Positions 42,770 to 52,600 of a stretch of DNA of 64,000 bases are shown in pieces (within the stretch, counting starts at the first letter, position 1; each line of letters begins with the position of its first letter). Under the pieces are notes generated by a model. It was not told the origin of the DNA. It saw nothing but the letters and a program-made list of their open reading frames with translations, and ran no database searches. The stretch comes from Sphingopyxis italica (GTDB lineage Bacteria; Pseudomonadota; Alphaproteobacteria; Sphingomonadales; Sphingomonadaceae): NCBI RefSeq assembly GCF_011926545.1, contig NZ_JAATIT010000006.1, positions 62,001-126,000 of the forward strand. Direction: 5' to 3'. The position numbers and the translations under genes were made by a program.

Positions 42770-43737
42770 TGGGAAATGCAATGCAAAGAGCTTTGGGGCT
42801 TCGTTCCACTGGACCCCTGAAGGCCATGTCGGGAGCGGTGCTGCTGGCGCTGGCAGGGTGCGCGCCCGGCCAGGCGATCGCCAGCACCGCCCCGCATGGT
42901 GAAACCGCCGCGCCAGCGGCCGAGCCCAAGGCCGCACCAAAAACCATTCTCTTCATCGGCAACAGCTTCACCCAAGGCGCGCATTCGGCGGCGCGCAACT
43001 GGCGCGCGGGTTCGGTCACCGATCTCAACAAGGCGGGCTATGGCGGCGTGCCGGCGCTGTTCGAGCTGTTCACCGAGCAGGCGGGGCTCGACTATCGCGT
43101 CAGCCTCGAGACGCAGGGCGGAAAGACGCTTGGCTTTCATTATGACGAGCGGCGCGCGCTCTTCGACCGGCCGTGGGATGTCGTCGTGCTCCAGGAACTC
43201 AGTACGCTCAGCCGCAAGAAGCCCGGCGATCCGACCCATTATCTGCGCGACGTCGCGCGGCTGACCGCGCTGTTCAAGGCGCGCAACCCCGCCGTCGAAA
43301 TCCGTCTCGTGTCGACATGGACGCGCGCCGATCAGACCTATAAGCCGGGGGGCCATTGGTATGGCAAGCCGGTGACGGCGATGGCCGAAGACCTTCGCGC
43401 CGCCGCCGATCGCGCGCGCGCGGCGAACCCCGGCGTGGCGGGCGTGCTGCCGGTCGGACAGGCATGGAACCGCGCGATGACGACGGGGGTCGCCGACCCC
43501 AACCCCTATGACGGCATCGCCTATGGCCAGCTCGACCTCTGGGCCTACGACCATTATCATGCGAGCGTCGCGGGCACCTATCTCTCGGCGCTCGTCACCT
43601 TCGGCGCGGTCACCGGCGTCGACCCGACCAGGCTCGGCCCCAGGGAAAAGGGCGCCGACGAACTCGGCCTCTCCGATGCGCAAGCGACGGCGCTGCAACG
43701 CGTCGCGCGCGATACGCTCGCCGCCACCGCCCGCTGA
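42769..43737 (+). CDS. SGNH/GDSL-type hydrolase lipoprotein
   Basis: This 322-residue protein has a lipobox (LALAGC, Cys31) and an SGNH-like domain: block I FIGNSFTQG with the candidate nucleophile Ser66, VVVLQELSTLS, and a late DHYHAS block where Asp/His of the triad should lie. Such enzymes are esterases or carbohydrate acetyl-esterases. The start overlaps the TBDR stop as TGATG, so they are coupled. The likely role is to de-esterify the receptor's ligand in the periplasm, releasing acids for DctA; this is inferred from context only. Confidence 0.75.
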   Translation: MGNAMQRALGLRSTGPLKAMSGAVLLALAGCAPGQAIASTAPHGETAAPAAEPKAAPKTILFIGNSFTQGAHSAARNWRAGSVTDLNKAGYGGVPALFELFTEQAGLDYRVSLETQGGKTLGFHYDERRALFDRPWDVVVLQELSTLSRKKPGDPTHYLRDVARLTALFKARNPAVEIRLVSTWTRADQTYKPGGHWYGKPVTAMAEDLRAAADRARAANPGVAGVLPVGQAWNRAMTTGVADPNPYDGIAYGQLDLWAYDHYHASVAGTYLSALVTFGAVTGVDPTRLGPREKGADELGLSDAQATALQRVARDTLAATAR

Positions 43738-43819
43738 CCCCGCGGGAACGAACCGCCGCGCCAAGCGTCCCATATGCGCTCCCGGCCGGTCGCGGCCCGC
43801 GGACAGGCAGGAGGATCGG

Positions 43820-44338
43820 ATGCAGGCTCTCGAAGGACTGGAGGATGCCAAGCCGGCGCACCAACGCTTCTGGGACCGGCACGCCAGCCCGATCTCGATC
43901 CTGATTCTCGGCAGCCTGCTGCTCGCCGCCGTCCTTGGCTTCACCGGCGGCCAGCCGAGCCCGCCGCGCACCGCCGATTTCGGCGAGGCGCGCCTGACCG
44001 TGAAAACGCCGCTGATCATCCGCAACGGCGAATTCTTCGAAACCGACCTGACGCTGACCGCCGAAACCCCGCTTGCAGATGCGGTGATCGCGGTGACGCC
44101 GGCGCTGTGGCAGGACATGACGGTCAACACGATGATCCCTGCGCCCGCCGAAGAGAGCTTCGAGGACGGATATTTCCATTTCTCCTACGGCCCGCTGGGC
44201 GCCGGCGAGCGCCTGCACGTCAAGATCGACGGCCAGATCAACCCGCCGCTGTTCGCGGGCACGCGCGGCGAGATCGCGGTGTACGACGGCGACCGCCGCG
44301 TCGGCGCGATGCCGCTGCGGATCAAGGTGCTTCCCTGA
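43820..44338 (+). CDS. unknown protein with one N-terminal membrane helix
   Basis: This 172-residue protein is not recognised. It has a hydrophobic segment (ISILILGSLLLAAVLGFTGG, about residues 25-44) and then a beta-rich extracytoplasmic part with RLTVKTPLIIRNGEFFETDL and GEIAVYDGDRRVGAMPLRIKVLP. The ATG at 43820 follows a GGAGGATC site. Its TGA shares a base with the DUF421 start (TGATG), so the two membrane proteins are made together and may form a complex. An earlier start is unlikely because the upstream reading frame is not conserved-looking. Confidence 0.7.
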   Translation: MQALEGLEDAKPAHQRFWDRHASPISILILGSLLLAAVLGFTGGQPSPPRTADFGEARLTVKTPLIIRNGEFFETDLTLTAETPLADAVIAVTPALWQDMTVNTMIPAPAEESFEDGYFHFSYGPLGAGERLHVKIDGQINPPLFAGTRGEIAVYDGDRRVGAMPLRIKVLP

Positions 44339-44820
44339 TGGATATCGTGATGCGCGCCACGGTGATGTTCTTCATCCTGTTCCTGCTCATCCGCCTGCTC
44401 GGCAAGCGCGAACTCGGCCAGATGACGCCGTTCGAATTCGTCGTGCTCGTCGTGCTCGGCGACCTGATCCAGCAGGGGGTGACGCACAATGATTTCAGCC
44501 TGACCGGCGCGACGCTCGCCATCAGCACCTTCGCCTTCTGGGCGCTCATCCTCAGTTGGACCACCTATCTGTTTCCGCGCGCGAAGGATCTGCTCGACGG
44601 GGCGCCGCGGGTGGTCGTGCGCGACGGCAAAATCGTGAGCGAAAACCTGCGCCGCGACCGGCTGACGCGCGACGAAATCCTTTCCGAAATGCGGCTCGCG
44701 GGGATCGGGCGGATGTCCGACGTCGCCTGGGCGATCCTCGAGCCGCAAGGCAAGATGAGCTTCATCAAGAAGGACGGGGGCGACGCCCGGCAGCAGGACC
44801 GTGATGACCCCGTCGATTGA
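44338..44820 (+). CDS. DUF421 (YetF-type) membrane protein
   Basis: This 160-residue protein has two to three N-terminal membrane helices (VMFFILFLLIRLLGKRELGQMTPFEFVVLVVLGDLIQ) and a C-terminal cytoplasmic domain with GAPRVVVRDGKIVSENLRRDRLTRDEILSEMRL, the hallmark of the DUF421/YetF family. In spore formers members move 2-Duf or other lipids or act in germination; in Proteobacteria the role is unknown. RLLGKRELGQMTPFEFV is a strongly conserved family motif. Translation is coupled to the upstream one-helix protein. Confidence 0.85.
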   Translation: MDIVMRATVMFFILFLLIRLLGKRELGQMTPFEFVVLVVLGDLIQQGVTHNDFSLTGATLAISTFAFWALILSWTTYLFPRAKDLLDGAPRVVVRDGKIVSENLRRDRLTRDEILSEMRLAGIGRMSDVAWAILEPQGKMSFIKKDGGDARQQDRDDPVD

Positions 44821-44906
44821 CGAGACAGTCAGAATCGCCCCGCTCCAACGACGCCCGCCCAATCCATTTGCTTATGCTGTATTGGGCCTGTAATACGGCC
44901 CCAAGC

Positions 44907-46964
44907 ATGACCTGGTTTCGTAAACCCGACGGCCCCGACCCCACGCTTGCGATGGCGCCGGTCGGACCCTTCGCCGACATGGCGCCGCCTCCGCCGCCGC
45001 CCGTTCCCGAAACGCGGTGGCGCAAATGGATGCGCCGTCTGTCGCGCGGCTTTGCGATCTTCTGCGTCTCGTTCCTGTTGCTCGTCGGCTGGCTCGCGCT
45101 CACCGCGCCGCTGTCGAAATCGCTCGAACCGATCGCGCCGCCGCAGATCACCTTGCTCGCCTCCGACGGCACGCCGATCGCGCGCGCCGGTGCGATCGTC
45201 GATGCGCCAGTCGAGGCGGAGAAGCTTCCGAAACATGTCACCGGCGCCTTCCTCGCGATCGAGGACCGGCGTTTCTACAGCCATTGGGGCATCGACCCGC
45301 GCAGCATCGCGCGTGCGGTGTGGAGCAATGTCACGAGCGGGCGGACCCAAGGCGGCAGCACGATCACCCAGCAGCTTGCGAAATTCACTTTCCTGACGCC
45401 CAAGCGCACGCTCGGCCGCAAGGCGCGCGAGGCGCTGATCGCCTTCTGGCTCGAAGCCTGGCTGACCAAGGACGAGATCCTCGAACGCTATCTCTCGAAC
45501 GCCTATTTCGGCGACAATACCTATGGCCTGCGCGCCGCATCGCTCCATTATTTCTACCGCCATCCCGAAAAGCTGACCCCCGCGCAGGCGGCGATGCTCG
45601 CGGGGCTGGTGCAGGCGCCGTCGCGCCTCGCGCCGACGCGCAATCCCGACCTTGCCGAAAAGCGCATGAAACTCGTCGTGAACGCGATGGTCGACACCGG
45701 CACTATGACCGCGGCCGAAGCGAGAGCGATCCGCACCCCGCGCATCGACGTGCGCACGCGCAATACGCTGCCGACGGGCACCTATTTCGCCGATTGGGCG
45801 CTGCCGGCGGCGCGCAAATTGAGCGACGTCGGCTATTCGCGCCAGACGATCACGACGACGCTCGACGCGCGGCTGCAATCGATCGCGCGCCGCGTGACCG
45901 GCCGCGCCGGGCTCGGCCAGGCGCAGGTCGCGCTCGTCGCGATGCGCCCGAACGGCGAAGTCGTCGCGATGATCGGCGGCAAGGATTATGCCGCCTCGCC
46001 CTTCAACCGCGCGACGCAGGCGCGGCGCCAGCCCGGCTCGACCTTCAAGCTGTTCGTCTATCTCGCGGCGCTAGAGGCGGGCTGGGAACCGGATGACCGG
46101 ATCGACAACAGCGCGATCGAAACGGGCTCCTACCGACCCAAAAATTCGGGCGGCGCCTATTCGAAGGACATCAGCCTCGAAGACGCCTTCGCCTCGTCGA
46201 GCAATGTCGCCGCGGTGCGCCTGTTCGGCGAAGTCGGCGACGAAAAGGTGATCGCGATGGCGCGCGATTTGGGCGTCACCGCGCCGCTGCCGAAGGGCGA
46301 CCCCAGCCTCGCGCTCGGCACGTCGAGCATGACCTTGATCGAACTCACCGCCGCCTATGCCGCGGTCGCGGCGAACAGCTATCCGGTCGAACCGCACGCG
46401 TTCAAGGCGGACGAAAAGGGTTGGTTCGAAAATCTGATCTGGGGACCCTCGCGCTTCGGATCAGGCGTGCATGAGGATATCGAGACGATGCTGCGCGCCG
46501 CGGTCAACCGCGGCACCGGCCGCGCGGCGCGGCTGCCGCAGGCCAATTATGGCAAGACCGGCACGACCCAGGACAATCGCGACGCGCTGTTCGTCGGCTA
46601 TGCGAACAACCTCGTCGTCGGGGTGTGGATCGGCAACGACGACAACACGCCGCTTCGCGGCATATCGGGTGGCGGCATGCCCGCGCGCATCTGGCGCGAC
46701 TTCATGACCGAGGCATCGGGCAAGCGGGCGGAGCCGCCGCGACCGAGGCGCGCCGATCCGGCGGGGCCGGTCGAGCCGCTCGACATCCCTGATATCAGCG
46801 ACATCCCGATCGGCGACCGCACGCGCGTCGGCCTCGAAGGCGGCGACGCGGTCATCTCGACCGAAATCAATGGCAGCCGCATCGACCTCCGGCTGCCGAT
46901 CCAGGACCGGACGCCCGAACCGGCCGAGGTGGAACCGCCGGCGCAGGTGACGACGCCGCCCTAG
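44907..46964 (+). CDS. bifunctional penicillin-binding protein (PBP1A class)
   Basis: This 685-residue class A PBP has a proline-rich cytoplasmic tail, one membrane helix (about 50-70), a GT51 glycosyltransferase domain with EDRRFYSHWGID and QGGSTITQQLAK, and a transpeptidase domain with the active-site PGSTFK, SSSN and YGKTGTTQ motifs. It polymerises and cross-links peptidoglycan in the periplasm. The C-terminal tail is rich in Asp-Ile and Pro (DIPDISDIPIGD). The ATG at 44907 is the likely start, although no strong ribosome site is seen and the frame is open 30 codons upstream. GGGCC...GGCCC forms a small hairpin just before it. Confidence 0.9.
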   Translation: MTWFRKPDGPDPTLAMAPVGPFADMAPPPPPPVPETRWRKWMRRLSRGFAIFCVSFLLLVGWLALTAPLSKSLEPIAPPQITLLASDGTPIARAGAIVDAPVEAEKLPKHVTGAFLAIEDRRFYSHWGIDPRSIARAVWSNVTSGRTQGGSTITQQLAKFTFLTPKRTLGRKAREALIAFWLEAWLTKDEILERYLSNAYFGDNTYGLRAASLHYFYRHPEKLTPAQAAMLAGLVQAPSRLAPTRNPDLAEKRMKLVVNAMVDTGTMTAAEARAIRTPRIDVRTRNTLPTGTYFADWALPAARKLSDVGYSRQTITTTLDARLQSIARRVTGRAGLGQAQVALVAMRPNGEVVAMIGGKDYAASPFNRATQARRQPGSTFKLFVYLAALEAGWEPDDRIDNSAIETGSYRPKNSGGAYSKDISLEDAFASSSNVAAVRLFGEVGDEKVIAMARDLGVTAPLPKGDPSLALGTSSMTLIELTAAYAAVAANSYPVEPHAFKADEKGWFENLIWGPSRFGSGVHEDIETMLRAAVNRGTGRAARLPQANYGKTGTTQDNRDALFVGYANNLVVGVWIGNDDNTPLRGISGGGMPARIWRDFMTEASGKRAEPPRPRRADPAGPVEPLDIPDISDIPIGDRTRVGLEGGDAVISTEINGSRIDLRLPIQDRTPEPAEVEPPAQVTTPP

Positions 46965-46988
46965 GGCCTGTCCTTGTCATATCCGTTG

Positions 46989-47094
46989 GTCCTGAGGAGC
47001 CATTGAGCTTGTCGAAATGGCGTCTCGAAGGACGCTACCACCGCGCATGATCCTTCGAGACGGGTCTTCGACAGGCTCAGTCCCTCCTCAGGAC
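46989..47094. repeat. long imperfect palindrome, family C
   Basis: The outer arms are GTCCTGAGGAG and CTCCTCAGGAC, with inner arms GAGCTTGTCGAA/TTCGACAGGCTC and GTCTCGAAGGA/TCCTTCGAGAC. A related element lies at 61422-61510. It separates the PBP gene from the convergent DNA-glycosylase gene. Confidence 0.85.
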
Positions 47095-47133
47095 AAACGG
47101 TGTTTGATGTTCAATACACTCCGGGCCGTCGCG

Positions 47134-48234
47134 TCAGCCGGACAACAGGTCGAACGCGGCTTCGGCCATCGTCCGGCCATTGACGATCAATTCGACCCGG
47201 TGCCGGCCAGGATGGTGGCGCCGCGTGCTGAAATCGCGGATCGTCTGGCTGATCCCGACCGGCGCGGTCGCGCCCGTGGCAAGCTCGAAACTCTTGAGCT
47301 TGAACACTTTCGGTGCGGTCTTGCCGCCCCCGCGCGCGTAGTGAATGCGGTAATCGACCACCAGCCGCTGATCGTCGGACGAATCCGACACAATGTCCGC
47401 GCTGATCGCAATCCGCTCGCCCAGCCGCACCTTCACGGGGACGACAGCGAAATCGCGCACGGTCACCGCGGCGCCATGGCCGACGCCGATCAGCGCGAGC
47501 GCGCCGGGGTCGCCCTGCTTGATCAGCGTGCGCAGCGCGTGGCGGACGATCCACGCCGTGCGCGCGTCGCCCTGCGGCCAGCCGGCAAGGCGCGCCAGCA
47601 GCCAGTCGGGCCGGTCCTTGGCGATGTCGTTCAGATGATTGGCGACCGATTTGCGAACGTAAAGGCTGGGATCGGCCTTGAGCGCCTCGAGGATCGGCGC
47701 CGCCAAGGTCGGATCGGCCTTGAGCGCCGGCACGCGCGCCGCCCATGGCAGGCGCGGTCGCGCGCCCTCGCTCGCCAGCCGGCGCACATGCTCGTCGCCG
47801 CTGCCGGTCCAGCGCGTCATCGCCATCAGCGCGCGGGTGGTATCGGCGGCCAGAAAGGGTCGGATCGCGAATTCGGCCGAGCCGAAGCGCGTCAGCTCGG
47901 CGAGCGCATCCATCGACGCATCAAAATCATCGAGCCCATGGCGCGCGACATATTCGGTGATCGCGATCGCCTGAAACCCATGCGTCAATCGCGGCGCCAT
48001 CGCCCGAAGGACATCGAGACGCGCCGCATAGTCGCCGGGCAGCGCGGGATGGAGCGCATCGGCGATATGGCGCACGCGCTCCATGATCGACAGCGCGTCG
48101 AGTCCGTCCGACGCTGCATGCACAAAGGCGGCGCGATCGAAGCGCGCCGTCGCCGCCGAACCCGCATCGGCGATCGTCTCCAGCGCCCGGGTCCCCAATA
48201 TGTCCTTGAGCAGGGCAGGGGCTTCGGCACTCAC
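47134..48234 (-). CDS. AlkC/AlkD-like DNA alkylation repair protein with C-terminal Ig-like domain
   Basis: This 366-residue protein has HEAT-like helical repeats (LKADPSLYVRKSVANHLNDIAKD is the typical ALK repeat of DNA glycosylases) over about 250 residues, followed by a beta-rich end (RIAISADIVSDSSDDQRLVVDY, RRHHPGRHRVELIVNG) resembling the Ig-like domain found in AlkC-type enzymes. AlkC excises 3-methyladenine and 3-methylcytosine. The start is GTG at 48234. It lies 10 bases after the efflux outer-membrane gene stop on the same strand and may be read through from the efflux operon. Confidence 0.85.
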   Translation of the reverse strand: MSAEAPALLKDILGTRALETIADAGSAATARFDRAAFVHAASDGLDALSIMERVRHIADALHPALPGDYAARLDVLRAMAPRLTHGFQAIAITEYVARHGLDDFDASMDALAELTRFGSAEFAIRPFLAADTTRALMAMTRWTGSGDEHVRRLASEGARPRLPWAARVPALKADPTLAAPILEALKADPSLYVRKSVANHLNDIAKDRPDWLLARLAGWPQGDARTAWIVRHALRTLIKQGDPGALALIGVGHGAAVTVRDFAVVPVKVRLGERIAISADIVSDSSDDQRLVVDYRIHYARGGGKTAPKVFKLKSFELATGATAPVGISQTIRDFSTRRHHPGRHRVELIVNGRTMAEAAFDLLSG

Positions 48235-48244
48235 GATGTCGCTC

Positions 48245-49645
48245 TTACCGGCGCTCGACCAGCCCGCCGCCGAGCGCGACGTAGAGCGTGACCAGATTGT
48301 CGACCTGCGCGCGGCGCAATTCGATCAGCGTCTGTTCGGACGCGAACAGATTGCGCTCGGCGTCGAGCACTTCGAGATAGGTCGAAACGCCCTCCCGATA
48401 CCGCTTGCGCGCAAGGTCGGCGATCTGCCGCGTCGCGAGCGTGCCGCGCTCCTGCGCCTCGACCTGTTCGGCAAGGTAGCGGCGCCCGGCGAGCGCGTCG
48501 GCGACTTCGCGGAACGCGCCTTGCACCGCGCGCTCATAGGTCGCGACCGCGATATTCTCGCGCGCTTCGGCGACGGTCAGATTGCCTTTGTTGCGCCCGA
48601 AATCGAAGATCGGCAGGCTGATCGACGGGCCGAAGCTCCACGTCATGCTGTCGTCGCTGAACAGATTGTCGAGCGAGAGCGAGGAGAAACCGAGATTGCC
48701 GGTCAGCGAAATCGACGGGAAGAAAGCGGCGCGCGCGGCGCCAACATTGGCGCGCGCGGCGCGCAGCCGCTCTTCCGCTGCGAGGATGTCGGGGCGCGCG
48801 ACGAGGAGGTCCGACGGCAGGCCGGCGGTCAGCGTCGGCGATTGCGCCTGCGCGACGAGCGGCAGCGGCCCGGGCAGGGGGCCGGCGACCGGCCCGCCGG
48901 TGAGCACGGCGAGGAAATTATCGGCCTGCGCCTTGCCGAGCTTCAGGCTCGCGAGCTGGGTCTCGGCCTGCGTCAGCAATGTTTCCGACTGGCGATAGTC
49001 GAGCGCCGAGGTCACCCCGGCATCGAGGCGGCGCTTGGCGATGCGCAGCCCTTCCTTGCGGCTCGTCACCGTCGCTTCGGCGAGCTCGATCTGCTCCTCG
49101 GCGCCGCGCGACGAGAAATAGGTCGAGGCGACGTCGCGGACGAGCGCGAGGCGGAACGCCCGCTCGGCCGCTTCGGTCGCCAGATACTGGCTGCGCGCGG
49201 CTTCGGACAGATTCTTGACCCGTCCCCAGAAATCGAGCTCGAACGAGGTCACGCCGACCCCGACCGAATAGCGGTTGGTCATGGCAGGGTCCGTATTCGG
49301 GACCAGTTGGCTGCGCGTCCGCGTCGCATCGGCGCTCGCGCCGACCGTCGGCAGGCGGTCGGCGTCCTGGATGCGATAGAGGCCCCGCGCTTCCTCGATC
49401 TGCGCCACCGCCACCGCCAGGTCGCGGTTGCGTGTGATCGCCTGTTCGATCAGCACCTCGAGCTGCGGGTCGGCGAAGAAGTCGCGCCACGCGACATCGG
49501 TCGCCCGCTGGCCCAGCGTCACGTCGCCAGCGAACTCGGCCGGATAGTCGGCGGCGGTCGACAGCGGCGGGCGCTCGTGCTTCGGCGCCATGTTGACGCA
49601 TCCGGCGAGCGTCGTCGCCGCAAGCAGCGCGATCAGGTTACGCAT
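48245..49645 (-). CDS. RND efflux outer-membrane factor (NodT/OprM family lipoprotein)
   Basis: This 466-residue protein has a lipobox (LAGC, Cys16) and two repeats of the outer-membrane-factor domain: LEVLIEQAITRNRDLAVAVAQIEEARG in the first and ARPDILAAEERLRAARANVGAARAAFFPSISL in the second. It forms the trimeric TolC-like channel for the RND pump upstream. The ATG at 49645 has AGGA about 9 bases before it and overlaps the RND gene stop by 8 bases, which supports coupled translation; a second ATG at 49660 is less well spaced. Confidence 0.92.
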   Translation of the reverse strand: MRNLIALLAATTLAGCVNMAPKHERPPLSTAADYPAEFAGDVTLGQRATDVAWRDFFADPQLEVLIEQAITRNRDLAVAVAQIEEARGLYRIQDADRLPTVGASADATRTRSQLVPNTDPAMTNRYSVGVGVTSFELDFWGRVKNLSEAARSQYLATEAAERAFRLALVRDVASTYFSSRGAEEQIELAEATVTSRKEGLRIAKRRLDAGVTSALDYRQSETLLTQAETQLASLKLGKAQADNFLAVLTGGPVAGPLPGPLPLVAQAQSPTLTAGLPSDLLVARPDILAAEERLRAARANVGAARAAFFPSISLTGNLGFSSLSLDNLFSDDSMTWSFGPSISLPIFDFGRNKGNLTVAEARENIAVATYERAVQGAFREVADALAGRRYLAEQVEAQERGTLATRQIADLARKRYREGVSTYLEVLDAERNLFASEQTLIELRRAQVDNLVTLYVALGGGLVERR

Positions 49646-52600
49646 GGCCGGGTTCCTCATGATGGCCTTTCTCGGCAGGGGCGGGGGGCCGCTTGCGGCT
49701 GAGCCATTTGCGCACCGACAGATAGAAGAGCGGGATGAAGAAGATGCCAAGCAAAGTCGCGGCGATCATCCCGCCCATCACGCCCGATCCGACCGCGATG
49801 CGGCTCGCGGCCCCCGCGCCGCTCGCGATGACGAGCGGCACCATGCCGAGGATGAAGGCGAGGCTGGTCATAATGATCGGACGCAGGCGCAGCTTCACCG
49901 CCTCCATCACCGCGTCGAGCGTCGACTTGCCCTCGGCTTCCTGCTCGATCGCGAACTCGACGATCAGGATCGCGTTCTTCGCGGCGAGCCCGATGATCGT
50001 GATCAGCCCGACGTTGAAATAAATGTCGGCCGACAAACCGCGGAACATCGAGAAGAGCACCGCGCCGAGCACGCCCAGCGGCACCACGAGCAGCACCGCG
50101 ACCGGCACCGACCAGCTTTCATAGAGCGCCGCGAGCAACAGGAACACGACGACGAGCGACAGCCCGAGCAACATGCCGATCTGCCCCGCCGACTGCTTCT
50201 CCTCATAGGAGATGCCGGTCCATTCGAACGCGAAGCCGGCCGGAAGCTGCTGCGCGAGCCGCTCCATTTCGGCCATCGCCTCGCCCGTCGACTGGCCCGG
50301 CGCGGGCTCGCCCGAGATCGTCATCGCGGGATAGCCGTTATAGCGTTGCAGTTGCGGCGCCTCCGCCGACCATGTGGCGCTGCTGAACGATCCGAAGGGC
50401 ACCATGTCGCCATTCGCGCTGCGTACGCGCAGGTCGAGCACATCCTGCGGCGTCATCCGGCTCGCGGCGTCGGCCTGGAGCAGCACGCGCAGCACGCGGC
50501 CTTCGCGGGTGAAGTCGTTGGCATAGGCGCTGCCGAAGCTGATCGCGAGCGTCGCATTGACCTCGCCGATCGACAGGCCGAGCGCGCGCGCCTGGATCCG
50601 GTCGATGTCGAGCTTCAGCACGGGCGCGTCCTCCTGCCCCTCGGGGCGGACGTTGGCGAGCAGCTTGCTCTGCATCGCGCCGCCGAGCATCTGGTTGCGC
50701 GCGGCGATCAGCGCGTCGCGCCCATTGCCGCCGCGGTCCTGCAGCTTGAAGGTGAAACCGCTCGACGTGCCGAGTTCGGGGATCGAGGGCGGGCTCAGCG
50801 AAAAGACGAACGCTTCCTTGATGCCCATGAACGCGCCCATCGCCTTGCCCGCGATCGCGTCGGCGCTGTCCTCGTCGCCCTTGCGCTCGTCCCAGGGTTT
50901 GAGCGGCGTGAACATGATGGCGTTCGCCTGGCCCTGGCCAAAGAAGCTGAAGCCGTTGACCGCCACGACATTGGCGACCTGCGGCTGCTCGGCGAAGAAG
51001 GCCTTGACCTGCTTGGTCGCCTCGTTGGTGCGCTGCGTCGTCGCGCCGGGGGGAGCCTGAATGACCGTGACGAGATAGCCCTGATCTTCCTGCGGCAGGA
51101 ACGATCCCGGCAGGCGGGTGAACAGCAAAGCCGTCACCGCGACCATCAGAGCGAACACGCCGAGCCAGCGCAGCGGCGCCGCGAGCATCTTGCCGACGCC
51201 GCCCTGATAGCGGTCGGTCGTGCGCCCGAACCAGTCGTTGAAGCGGCCGAAGAAGCGGTCGAAGAATGCCCCGATCCGCCCCTTGCGCTCGGTCTGGTCG
51301 TGCGGCTTCAAAAGCGTCGCGCACAGCGCCGGGGTCAGCGTCAGCGCGAGCAGCGCCGAAAAGGCGATCGAGATCGCGAGCGTCATCGAGAATTGGCGAT
51401 AGATACCGCCGGTCGATCCGGGGAAAAATGCCATCGGGATGAACACCGCGATCAGCACCAATGTGATGCCGACGATCGCCGAGGTGATCTGCCCCATCGC
51501 CTTCACCGTCGCCTCATAGGGCGGCAGATGTTCCTCGTTCATAATGCGTTCGACATTCTCGATCACGACGATCGCGTCATCGACGAGGATGCCGATCGCG
51601 AGCACCATGCCGAACAGCGTCAGCACGTTGATCGAGAAACCGAACATCCAGAGGCCGAGGCAGGCACCCGCGAGCGCGATCGGCACGACCACGGTCGGGA
51701 TCACCGTCGCGCGCCAGTTCTGCAGGAACAGGAACATGACGAGGAAGACGAGCAGCATCGCTTCGCCCAGCGTCTTCACCACTTCCTCGATCGACAGGCT
51801 GATGAAGGGCGTCGTGTCGTAAGGGATCGACCAGGTGACGTCGGGCGGAAAGCCCTTCGCCAGCTCGGCCATCTGCGTGCGAATGCCCTCGGCGGTCGAC
51901 AGCGCGTTGGCGCCGGGGGTGAGCTGGACCGCGAGGCCCGCCATCGGCTTGCCGTTGAGCTCGGACGAGAAGAGATAGCTCGCCGCGCCCAGCTCGACGC
52001 GGCCGACGTCGCCCAGCGTTACCGCCGACCCGTCGGGGTTGGCGCGCAGGATGATGCTTTCGAACTGCTCGGGCTTGGTGAAGCGGCCCTGCGTCGTAAT
52101 CACGGCGTTGAGCTGCGCCCCCTTGGCGATCGGCTGGTCGCCGAGCTGGCCGCCCGGGGTCTGGCTATTCTGTTCCTGCACCGCTGCCAGCGCTTCGGCG
52201 GCCGAGAGGTTGTAGGAGGCGAGCTTTTGCGGGTCGAGCCAGATGCGCATCGCATATTCGGGCGCAAAGGCCTGGACGTTGCCGACCCCGTTCACGCGCC
52301 GCAGCTCGTCGAGCACGCGCGTGTTGGCGAAGTTGTTGATCTCCATCGGATCGGTTTCGCCGCTCTTCGACGTGATCGCGACGATCAGCAGAAAGCCCGA
52401 ATTGGCCTCGGTCACCGAAATGCCCTGGCGGCGGACGTCTTCGGGCAGCCGCTGTTCGACGCGGCGCAGGCGGTTCTGCACCTCCATCTGCGCATTGTCG
52501 ATGTCGGTCCCGGCCTCGAAGGTCAGCGTGATCGACGCGGTGCCGTTCGATTCGCTGGTCGAGGCCATATAGAGGAAGCCCTCGACCCCGTTCAGTTCCT

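Noticed and set aside
44850..44906. GGGCC...GGCCC hairpin before the PBP gene as a terminator
   Set aside because: The stem is only five pairs and no T-run follows, so it was not listed as a terminator.
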